NCBI RefSeq assembly: GCF_026619435.1
Contig: NZ_JAOVZQ010000001.1
Span: 4,533,501 to 4,597,500, forward strand
Reading direction: 5' to 3'
Source: Hoeflea ulvae
GTDB taxonomy: Bacteria > Pseudomonadota > Alphaproteobacteria > Rhizobiales > Rhizobiaceae
Length of the DNA: 64,000 bases
A model generated the notes under the pieces. That model had not been told where the DNA came from. It saw nothing but the letters and a program-made list of their open reading frames with translations, and did not search any database. Positions 1-8,900 of this stretch are shown in pieces. A program made the position numbers and the translations under genes. Within the stretch, counting starts at the first letter, position 1, and each line of letters opens with the position of its first letter.

Positions 1-1
1 C

Positions 2-805
2 CGATTGCCCACTGGAACCGACAATGTGGTGATCTCCCGGCTGCGCATCGGTGCCGGCGAAATCGGCAACAGGGTTCCCGAATATGCCGTCACCAAGCTG
101 TCGAAGTCGAAGGGGAGCATTGCTTCCGTGGTGCAGCCGCTGGCGCCGCAGCTTGGCCGCGACCTTCAATCGATCGAGACCCTGAAAAAGGACAATGGCA
201 GGGCCATTCGCAATGTCTCCCGGGCCATCACCGACGAGGATTTCGCCATACTGGCGGAACGCCACGCAGGGGTGTGGCAAGCCAGTGCGCGCTCGACCAT
301 TGACGGCTTCGGCGGTGGACGCATCGTGGTTGCGGTCACCATCGTGCCGGCCGGCGGCGGTTCCATCGATAGCCTCACCGCGCCTCTTGCTGCCAGTTTG
401 CAAGCCGCGGCCATCCCGTCGGTTTCGGTGCAGATATCGCGTTTCGTGCCGGTTCGGCTCACATGCAGCCTGACCTGCGTTTTGAAAAGCGGCTACACGG
501 CCAGCGACGACATGGTGTCCGAAATCAAGGCCATCGTCCTGGCCCGCTATGGCCTGCAATATCGAACCATCGGCGACACGCTGTTCGTTTCGGGCATCGT
601 CAGCGCCGTCGAGGCGCACCAGGCGATTGATTATCTGGATATGGAAACGGACCTCAAACCGGAGGCGAACGGAACCCTGCCTGCGGTGAAGGTGGTGCGC
701 AATTCGGACGACAGCCTGCAATCCGTGATCGCCGGCAAGACCGAAAGCATCTTCATCGAAAGCGATGACCTGACCGTCGTCCTCACACCATCAACGGAGC
801 GGTGA
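2..805 (+). CDS. Baseplate J-like assembly protein, 3' part (gene begins before the window)
   Basis: The reading frame is open from base 2, so this is the C-terminal 267 residues of a larger protein. Its first residues (RLPTGTDNVV, then a GEIGN segment) resemble the middle of 'putative baseplate assembly' proteins of the gpJ/Afp11 type. These form the wedge around the central spike of contractile tails. A later alpha/beta part around residues 110-220 (GGGRIVVAVTIVPAGG, then SDDMVSEIKAIVLARYG) is also typical of gpJ C-termini. It stops one base before the ATG of the P2-gpI-like gene, the order found in contractile-tail loci. The family call comes from motif memory and context; an ordinary prophage tail cannot be excluded without the upstream sheath and tube genes. 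Confidence 0.7.
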   Translation, partial: RLPTGTDNVVISRLRIGAGEIGNRVPEYAVTKLSKSKGSIASVVQPLAPQLGRDLQSIETLKKDNGRAIRNVSRAITDEDFAILAERHAGVWQASARSTIDGFGGGRIVVAVTIVPAGGGSIDSLTAPLAASLQAAAIPSVSVQISRFVPVRLTCSLTCVLKSGYTASDDMVSEIKAIVLARYGLQYRTIGDTLFVSGIVSAVEAHQAIDYLDMETDLKPEANGTLPAVKVVRNSDDSLQSVIAGKTESIFIESDDLTVVLTPSTER

Positions 806-806
806 A

Positions 807-2603
807 ATGGCAAATGATGTCTTCGACAGCCGCGTTGGCGCCCTGCTCTACAGCGAAGTCCCGGAGGTCTATCGCCTGTATGACGACCGGATCGCTCCCG
901 GCGATGCCGGCGAGGCCGGACGCAAGGGCGATCTGGAGGCCTATCTCTACGGTCTCGGGCATCTGCTCGATCGCTTCGATTCCACCCTGGTTCAATTCTA
1001 TGCCGATGGGTTTGCGGTCCCCGTCGAGGAGTTTGACGGCCGTTCCATGCAGCCTTGGCTGCTGTCCTATTACAGCAACCTGTTCGGTGTGGAGCTCCGG
1101 TCGCCGACACATGAAGGCCGGCTCAATGAATTGCGGCTGAGCAACTGGCTGGTGCGCCGCCGCGGAACAACCATCGGCATAGCAGAGGGCGCCCGCGCTG
1201 TCTTAAACCAGGCAAGTGTCGCGGTGCATGGCATGGACCGCATCTTGCGCGCGCCGCATCTCAAATCCGGCCTGACCACGCATTTTGAAGTCAGCCGCAT
1301 CTGGCACCCGAAGGACGCGGTCATCATCGCCAAGCCATTGCCCGGCGGCGCCGAGGAAGTGAAGGGACTGTCGGCGCGCCGTCCCCGGAATCATGGCGGA
1401 CTGCCAAACGGCACCCCGCATTTCGGAAAATTCATGCGCGCCCGCGCATCCGGCCTGGAAGCCTCCGACGCCGAAAGATGGCCGGCCGCGCTTTCCACCG
1501 GAACCACGGAGACGCCGGGTTTCGTGGTCAGGGACCGCCGCGGCTATCCCTGTTTCCCCGAGGGCTATGATGACCGTTCGATGCGCACCCCCGATATCCG
1601 CCAGGAGCGACGCAACCGCCGCAAGCATGTCGGCCAGACCAACCCGCGCACCCTGACGCTGTTTGTCAGGCCGCCGACAGGGATTTTCACCGGCGCGGAA
1701 ACGGTCGTAACCAGTTCGAACCCGATTGAGAAAATACAGAAAATTCCACCTGGAACACCTCCGGGCCCGGCGACGGTCGCTGTGAGAGCGCAAAGACCGC
1801 TGGTCGCCGACAAGGAGATCCTGCACCGGCGCAACCTCATCAAGATCAGCAAGAAAACCGCCAATGACGACAACGGGGGATTTCGCCAGAACGCCAACGA
1901 GCTTCTCATTCGCGATCTGAAGCTGGACGGCGAGATCCTCATCACCCAGACGGACGGATCGGGCGACAAGACGATCATTTTCGAAAACTGCGCCATCCGA
2001 AAGGTCACCATCAACAGGTATTCGGCCCGGACCGCCCATGTCTTCGCGCATAACTGCATATTCGACGAGTTCTACCGCGACACCCATCAAGGCACCGGCA
2101 ATGTCATATTCGAATATGTGACGATCATGGGCCGGGCGCGGATCGGACGGGTCTTTGCCTCCGACAGCCTGTTTGCCAATCTGCAAGTGCTGCAATCGCC
2201 CGGAAGCGACTGGTTCGGATGCATCCGTTACAGCCGGCTGCAGGCAGGTGCGCTGTCATCGGAAGACCGGCGCTTTCACGCCTACAAGTCCACCGAAGGC
2301 GGCATCGATTTTCTGCGTGTGCCCTGCCTGGCCGACCTTGATTCCGAGGAAGAGGTTCCGCCCCGGATCACCCGCATCGCTGCCTTCGGAGAGCCTGGAT
2401 ATGGCGTCCTTGATGATCAGGCTCCGACGGAAATTGCCGAAGGCGCAGAGGATGGCGGCGAGATCGGCGTCTACCACCGCGCCGCGCATCTGGCAGCCCT
2501 TGGCGCTGCCGGCGACAAGGCGCGCGATCTGATGCCGCCGCAACAGGGAATCTACATCCGCTACGACAACCGGTTGATGGTTCCGCTTGAAATACAGGAC
2601 TAG
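807..2603 (+). CDS. P2 gpI-like tail/baseplate protein with solenoid C-terminal half
   Basis: This 598-residue protein has two parts. Residues about 10-150 (VPEVYRLYDD, a long helical stretch ending FYADGF, then LRLSNWLVRRRGTTIGIAEG) match the phage tail protein I / Afp12 family, a baseplate wedge component. Residues about 345-490 contain short repeated beta-strand steps such as LLIRDLKLDGEILIT and TIIFENCAIRKVTI, which look like a beta-solenoid. Around residues 526-570 there is an FGEPGYGVL...EDGGEIGVYH segment of a kind seen in large accessory tail proteins. Family gpI proteins are usually about 200 residues, so the C-terminal addition is the odd feature. It starts one base after the upstream stop, which suggests translational coupling, and is followed 11 bases later by the DUF6519 gene. 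Confidence 0.72.
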   Translation: MANDVFDSRVGALLYSEVPEVYRLYDDRIAPGDAGEAGRKGDLEAYLYGLGHLLDRFDSTLVQFYADGFAVPVEEFDGRSMQPWLLSYYSNLFGVELRSPTHEGRLNELRLSNWLVRRRGTTIGIAEGARAVLNQASVAVHGMDRILRAPHLKSGLTTHFEVSRIWHPKDAVIIAKPLPGGAEEVKGLSARRPRNHGGLPNGTPHFGKFMRARASGLEASDAERWPAALSTGTTETPGFVVRDRRGYPCFPEGYDDRSMRTPDIRQERRNRRKHVGQTNPRTLTLFVRPPTGIFTGAETVVTSSNPIEKIQKIPPGTPPGPATVAVRAQRPLVADKEILHRRNLIKISKKTANDDNGGFRQNANELLIRDLKLDGEILITQTDGSGDKTIIFENCAIRKVTINRYSARTAHVFAHNCIFDEFYRDTHQGTGNVIFEYVTIMGRARIGRVFASDSLFANLQVLQSPGSDWFGCIRYSRLQAGALSSEDRRFHAYKSTEGGIDFLRVPCLADLDSEEEVPPRITRIAAFGEPGYGVLDDQAPTEIAEGAEDGGEIGVYHRAAHLAALGAAGDKARDLMPPQQGIYIRYDNRLMVPLEIQD

Positions 2604-2614
2604 GGAGAGAAATC

Positions 2615-5600
2615 ATGAAGGGTGAAATCGGCAGACTGAGCCACGATCCGGCGAAGCGACTTTCCCTGCTGCCTCTGCAGGCGGGCTCCATGGTCACGGC
2701 GGAAGATCGTACCGAAGCCGACCAGATCCTGGCGGAATTGACCACCCAGGTCTCAAGGCTCGCCATCCGCACCGGCGTGCCGCAGGATGTCGGAATCCTC
2801 GATTTTGAAACCCGCACCACCAGCACCGGACGCGAACGCCTGGCGGTGTCACGGATCAAGCCCGGATTCTGCGTGGCCGGCGGACGCGTCGGCGAACTGG
2901 TCTGGGACGAGCTCGACAACCCGGTCGACTTCATCGGCCTGGAAGCGGACGAGATGGATGGGCCGGTACTTTGCTATGCAGATGTCTGGGACATGGACCG
3001 CTCGGCCGCTTCATTGCCGCGCCTTGTCGACGCGGCCTATCTGGGCGCCCGGACGTCGAATGCCTCCCAGCGCGTAGTCCAGATCAAGACGATGCCGGTT
3101 CGGATAGACGAGCTGGATGATGCGGCGTATCGCGATGCATTTTACAACCATGACATCCGCCTGCCACGCTTCGGCGTGATGCGGCTCATCTCGGTCGAAC
3201 TGACCGATCCTGTCGACAGCCAGGACCCCTGCGATCCCTGCGCGACCGATTTCAATGATGAAGCGATCAACATCGGAAATCACCTGTTTCGGGTCGAGGT
3301 GCATGACAGTGACCTTGCCCAGCCGCATATGACCGCCGATGGCAAGGTCTTTCCCCATGACGGGGCTGACTCGCCTTCCATTATTCTCAAATGGAGCCGG
3401 GACAATGGCGGCCTCGATTTCGAGCGTTCGTCATCTGCCGTCGACGATCTCAGGACTGACGCGCGGTATCAGACCGCCTTGTTCGAGTTGACGTCCTTGC
3501 GCGGGGATCAACGCCAGGGCTCGAAGCTGCGCGGCGATGAGCGGCATTCGCGCCTTGTCGATCATGACGGCCTGCTTGCAGCTCTCGATGCCGATGAAGA
3601 TTTTGCCTTCATACGGATATGGGACGGAGCGGCAGAATTCAGCTTCGACGGCCCGAACTCGGTGACGGTCAATCCGGTGGCAAATTCAGGTGCCGTTGCC
3701 GAATTGAGCAATTCACCCGATCCAGGCGTCCTGATGGTCAAGACAGCCGGCTTCGCGCTGAAATTCGCCGGATTGTCGATCGAGGAGGAGACGGAAGTGC
3801 GCGGCTTCGTCTTTCCGGGCGATGCATGGGTAGTCGAGATCCGCGAATTTGCCGCCGGAACACCTGAAGAGCCCCAGCTGATCTGGAAACAGGAACCGGT
3901 CGCGGTGCATCATGACTATCTCTTCATCGGCCTCAGCGACGAGGGCAAGTTCCTCTTCGATGATTCCACCGACATACGGGACCGCAATTTCCCGCCGCTC
4001 ACAGATCTGGAAGCGCGCGATGTGTTCTTTGACAATGTCCGGGTGGGAACCGATGCCGCCAATGTCCAGGAGGCGATCGAGGACCTCTATTTCCGCAATT
4101 CCGGCGGATGCGGCGAAATCCCGGTGCCACCGGGGGTCAATCTGGCGGACTTCCTCGACAGCCTCTGGGCCACCGGCGTGATTGCCAATGGATCCGACCT
4201 GAAAATCTGCCTGGGCGCGCGGACCCATCTTTTGGACCGCCCGGTCCGGTTTCAGAACCTGGGCCATGTCACCATCACCGGAACCGGGGATGGCAGCACC
4301 GTTCGGATCCGCGTCGGCGATTTCGGCATGCAGTTCATTGGCTGCAGCAAAGTGTCCTTGCGGGATTTCAAGATCACGCGATCTGATGATCTGGTTTTGT
4401 GCCTGAACATCGAAAAATGCAAAACCGTATCGATGCAGGATATGCATATTGCCACCACGGGCAGTCCGAAACAATTCAAGCAGCATTCTGTCCGGATATT
4501 CGACAGCAAGAACGCCTCGTCAATTCAGCCGGATGTGACAATCGAGAAATGTCGCTTCATGGCAGCCCCACACAGCTCCGCCCTGCTGATCGTGGATCCT
4601 CGCAGACTTGTGGTGAGAGACAATATCTTCACCGGTACCAACCAGAATTTTGATTTGAAGAGTTTCCTCGAGCACAGCAACGGGAAGCAAATTCTGGCTC
4701 GGACACTGATGGACAAGATCGCGATGTTCGATCGGAAGATCGGCAACGAAACCTTCAACACGCTCGCCGAGAACGGGCACACACGGAGGATTCGCGTCAA
4801 CATCGGCCAGGAGGTATGGGCGAAAAATGAAACCCAGTTTCTGACCGACTATGATTTTGACGATGTCGATTTCTGGTTGAAGATCTTCCGTTCAAACCGC
4901 ACCAGCGGGAGTAATTACTATTCCTATACGCGTTCCTTTCGCAAGGCTCTGGCGAGCTGGTTGACGGGTGACGGCGACAGTTCCGTCTCACTCGACTCCG
5001 TCGCAAGGGCGCGTCTGACACAATTCGGAGAAAAGATTGGAAGGATGGTGCCCAAATCAGCAGCTGATTCAGCGATCTCGGTGGCATTCAATTCATCCCC
5101 TGAAATCACATTGGAGAATGATTTTACGGGAGGCCCCGATTTGGCCACGCCGGTCCTCGCCCAGTCTGACAATATGAATTCGGTTCTTGTCACCGGGAAT
5201 TATATCGAGGGATATGCGCGGGGCATCTCGGTTGGCGCGAGTAAGAAAGGTCAGGCCGTCATCTATGATGAAGAGGAATTCCCCAGGATGGTCAGCGGGT
5301 TCTTCAGCTATTGCGGCCATGTGACCATCTCGGACAATCACATCCGATTGTCACTTCCTGTCTACCTGTCCGGCCGGTTTGGAGTTTTCGTCGGCAATGC
5401 CATCACGGCGACAATATTGCACAACCGGATCGAGAACCGGTATGCGACCGAATTGGAACCCCGGACGGTCCGCTGGCAGAACAGCGATGTCAAAGCAGGA
5501 AATTTCAGCAAGGTCACGCTCGGCATGCAGGACGTGCCTGACAGTCAGGGCGTGCGGCTGTGGGGGAATTACGCACAGCATGTCGACGTGAGCGGCAACA

Positions 5601-5749
5601 GCCTTTACGGATTAAGAACAGGAATTCAATTCAAGGAACTGAATCTTGCTGTGGCACAGAATGGATCTGTTTCAACACCAATCAAAAACGTAAGCTTCGA
5701 AAGAAACAGCTATTTCGGTCCAGGCGAGGCATTAATGAACTTAACCTAG
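2615..5749 (+). CDS. DUF6519 / right-handed beta-helix tail spike or fibre protein
   Basis: The 1044-residue protein starts at an ATG behind a good GGGAGAG ribosome site. Residues 1-215 fit DUF6519: an MKGEIGR..DPAKR start, a QAGSMVTAEDRTEADQIL stretch, and later YADVWDMDRS. A VRVGTDAANVQEAIEDLY segment near residue 475 resembles the linker motif of tail fibres. From about residue 500 onward runs a parallel beta-helix (ICLGARTHLLDRPVRF, VTITGTGDGSTVRI, VSLRDFKIT, VSMQDMHIA and many similar steps). Such proteins usually form receptor-binding spikes or carbohydrate-binding fibres. The last part is AT-richer than the rest: by hand count, bases 5641-5760 contain 51 G+C out of 120. That fits an exchangeable receptor module. 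Role on a tail is inferred from neighbours. Confidence 0.72.
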   Translation: MKGEIGRLSHDPAKRLSLLPLQAGSMVTAEDRTEADQILAELTTQVSRLAIRTGVPQDVGILDFETRTTSTGRERLAVSRIKPGFCVAGGRVGELVWDELDNPVDFIGLEADEMDGPVLCYADVWDMDRSAASLPRLVDAAYLGARTSNASQRVVQIKTMPVRIDELDDAAYRDAFYNHDIRLPRFGVMRLISVELTDPVDSQDPCDPCATDFNDEAINIGNHLFRVEVHDSDLAQPHMTADGKVFPHDGADSPSIILKWSRDNGGLDFERSSSAVDDLRTDARYQTALFELTSLRGDQRQGSKLRGDERHSRLVDHDGLLAALDADEDFAFIRIWDGAAEFSFDGPNSVTVNPVANSGAVAELSNSPDPGVLMVKTAGFALKFAGLSIEEETEVRGFVFPGDAWVVEIREFAAGTPEEPQLIWKQEPVAVHHDYLFIGLSDEGKFLFDDSTDIRDRNFPPLTDLEARDVFFDNVRVGTDAANVQEAIEDLYFRNSGGCGEIPVPPGVNLADFLDSLWATGVIANGSDLKICLGARTHLLDRPVRFQNLGHVTITGTGDGSTVRIRVGDFGMQFIGCSKVSLRDFKITRSDDLVLCLNIEKCKTVSMQDMHIATTGSPKQFKQHSVRIFDSKNASSIQPDVTIEKCRFMAAPHSSALLIVDPRRLVVRDNIFTGTNQNFDLKSFLEHSNGKQILARTLMDKIAMFDRKIGNETFNTLAENGHTRRIRVNIGQEVWAKNETQFLTDYDFDDVDFWLKIFRSNRTSGSNYYSYTRSFRKALASWLTGDGDSSVSLDSVARARLTQFGEKIGRMVPKSAADSAISVAFNSSPEITLENDFTGGPDLATPVLAQSDNMNSVLVTGNYIEGYARGISVGASKKGQAVIYDEEEFPRMVSGFFSYCGHVTISDNHIRLSLPVYLSGRFGVFVGNAITATILHNRIENRYATELEPRTVRWQNSDVKAGNFSKVTLGMQDVPDSQGVRLWGNYAQHVDVSGNSLYGLRTGIQFKELNLAVAQNGSVSTPIKNVSFERNSYFGPGEALMNLT

Positions 5750-5828
5750 AGCCACATTCCTGTTATACTTCATTCACCCGAGCGGTTGCTCGCTTGGTGT
5801 GTGGTTGGCGGAACTCAAGTGTCTCGCG

Positions 5829-5860
5829 AAAATTCCCGTCGCTTCGGCGACGGGAATTTT
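5829..5860 (+). terminator. Perfect 14-bp hairpin with TTCG loop between spike gene and effector gene
   Basis: Arms 5829-5842 (aaaattcccgtcgc) and 5847-5860 are exact inverse complements around a ttcg tetraloop. The right arm ends in four T and the left arm begins with four A, so it can terminate in both directions. It separates the structural tail genes from the DUF4157 gene at 5908, which may therefore be partly uncoupled from the tail operon. Confidence 0.7.
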
Positions 5861-5907
5861 GAATTGCTACCGCAGATTTATCCGATTGAACCGGGACGAT
5901 TTGTTCC

Positions 5908-8900
5908 ATGGGCGATAAAAGCCAGGAAAAATCAAAGGATAAGAAGGCGCCGCTTGCGGGGCTTGCCGGCGCTGCGCCCTCCCCGCAAATTGCCGAGCAG
6001 AAGAAGGACGTCCGGGCGCTCACCCGCGGTGATGATCCGGGCGGAGGCGGCGGCGGCGGAGAACTGATGGTCGGCGCGGCCACCGATGCCGCCGAAAAGG
6101 AAGCTGACGCCCTGGCCGAGAAGGCCGTCGCGACGCCGGATCTAGACAAGGAAGCCGCCGGGGTAGAGCCCGCCGAAGCGCCGGCCCCCGAACAGGACAA
6201 GGACACCGCGTCAGCCCAAGTTGTGGAGCTGAGCAGCTATGCCGACGAGCGAAGGCCGGGACGCGGACCGCCTGAGACCCACAGCGGCCTTGATCCGCCG
6301 GCATATGCAGCGCAACCGGCTCCCGGTCCTCAGCCTGTCACCGGGACCGATGAAATTATCCGCCGGACGGCCGATCCCGACAGTCAGCCGGACACCGACA
6401 CGCTGTCCAGCGTTCCGGCACTCGACCCCGGCTTGGCCGAGGTCAGCGTTTCCGCTCAGGAAGAAACCGATTTCGAGGAAACACTGGATGGTGACTGGTC
6501 GACGATGGAGTCTGCCGGCAACATCATGATGACACGCGACAGGGCGCCTGGTGCGGCCTTCCTGGCGTCGAGGAGTCTTTCCGGACGGATAAGAACCGCA
6601 TCCGGCGGAGCCCGTCTGCCGGACCAGCAGCGCCGGCATCTGGAACGGGTGTTCAACAGCCGGCTCGATCACGTGCGCATCCATGTTGCGCCCGACCTGG
6701 TGCGAAGCATCGGCGCACGGGCCTTTGCGCGGCAGAACAACATCTGGCTGCGAAGTGCCTCCGACATGCACGACCGCAGATTGATGGCGCATGAGACCGT
6801 TCATGTCCTTCAACAGACACCGGCGCGCGGGCCACCGATGAGGGCGAACCACCAGGTCCATTCACGCGCGCCACCTTCCAGGCAAGCGCATGCACGCGCT
6901 CCGCCCGGGCGCAATCGTGATCGCACAAGTCACCGTTCTTCCCGGAACGAAGTTTCGCGCCGCAGCCGCGCCTCACACCCGTCCGCCCACCTCCGCAAGC
7001 CTCTCCCCCTCAGCCCGATACCAGCGCTAACGGTCGTTGAGACCGGCACCGACCGGATCGTGCGCCGGTTCACCCAGGGCGAGCCCGAACCCGAACAGGA
7101 TACCGGCATGCTCGCGCGCGGTGCCGAGCGGCTCGCCGACAATCTCGACAGTTACCAGGTGCTCAAGGTCATCGTCGGGCGAAAGCTCTTCACCGGCGAA
7201 ACCATCACCCGCAATGCGACCAATTTTCTCGGCGCCTTCATGCGCTTTGTCGGCGCTGAAGAGACCTTTGAACAGATGCAGCAATCGGGGACCATCGAGA
7301 ACGGGTTCCGCTACATATCCGACCGCTTCACCGAATATGACCTGACCTGGGATCGGGTCAACCGCGTCTTCCAGCGTGCCTATGACGATTTCGACTGGTG
7401 GAGCCCGATCGAGAGTTTCACCGCAATCTTCGGCCCATTCTTCAAGGATGTGCTGAGCTTTGCGGCCGATGTTCTCAAGAAAATCGCCGAAATGGTGGCC
7501 GAGGCCTTTGTCATCGGCTTTGGCCCGCGCGGCCGCGCAGTGTGGGAAAAGATCGTTTCGATCGGCGAATCCATCTCGCTGGTCATCGCCGATCCGGGTG
7601 GCTTTGCCCTCAACCTGATCCGCGCAGTGGTGCAGGGCATCCAGGGTTTCGCGTCGCGGATCTGGACACATATCAAGAAGGGGTTCCTGTCCTGGATCCT
7701 CGGGCCCTTTGCCGCGATGGGCATAACGCTGCCCGAGACGCTTGATCTGCGCGGCATCATGAGCATCATCCTGCAGGTTCTCGGCCTGACCTATCCCCAG
7801 TTGCGCCCGCGCATTGTCAAGAAGCTCAATCCCTATGGCGAGATCAAGGTCGCGGTTGTCGAGAAGATGATCGAGGTCGTGCAGCTCATCCGTGACGAGG
7901 GCGTCGCCGGCGTCTGGCGCAAGCTGATCGAATATGCCGGAAACCTGCAACAGGCGGCAATCGAATCGATCAAGGGATGGGCCATCCAGGCAATCGTCAC
8001 GGCGGGCATCCGCATGCTCGCCAACTGGACCAACCCGGCCGGCGCCATCATCGAAATCCTGTTCGGCATCTACAATCTGATTATGTTCTTCATCGAGCGG
8101 TTCGAGCAGATACTCGATTTCGCCAATTCGGTGTTTGAATCGATCGCCAACATTGCCCGCGGCCAGCTCAACCAGGCGGCCGACTATATCGAAAACGCGA
8201 TGGCGCAGACGATTCCGATCATTATCTCCTTCCTGGTCCGGCTGCTCGGCCTGCCCGATATCGGCGGCGCGGTGCGGCGGTTCATCACCGCCATCCAGGA
8301 AAAGGTGCATGCCGCCTTCGACAAGATGCTGGACTGGATCCTGAACAAGGTGAAGAAGCTTTTCGCCAGGCTCGTCTCCCGCTTCAAGACCCAGAAGGGA
8401 CCGCCGGAGGACACAATCACGCTTCAGGGAGAGCCGCACAAGATGGCACTGGAGCAGGCGGGCAGCGCCCGCAAGCTGATGATCCGCTCCGAAGCCACCG
8501 AGATGACCTCAGACTATCTGCAGGCCCAGACCGCCCGGATGGGCAGCATCTGCGAGGAGCCGCTGACGACCGAACTCAAACCCAATCTGGAAGCCGCCGG
8601 AACCGAGCTGCAGAAACTGGAGCGCGACGAGGCAGCGCTTGCGAGAAAGCCCGAACCCAATCGCGACACGCCCACGGAGGCCGAGCGGCGCGACCGGCAA
8701 TTGGCGACGATCAAGACCAGGCTGGAGGCCGGGACCAACCAGGAGATCCTGACCGATCAGGAAACCGACACCGGTACCGAGGTCAACCCCGATCAACTAG
8801 GCACCGAGGAGGAAGTCACCGCAGACACCATTCCCGAACACCAGAAGGACCAGGTCAAGAATGATTTCGACAAGCCGGTGTTCCGCTTTGTGCTGCTCAA

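Noticed and set aside
6787..6805. Calling the DUF4157 protein an active zinc peptidase
   Set aside because: HETVH is present, but many DUF4157 proteins are not shown to be proteases and the third metal ligand cannot be placed by eye.
7027..8439. A 470-residue minus-strand frame inside the DUF4157 gene
   Set aside because: Shadow of the helical region of the effector gene; no ribosome site and no recognisable domain.
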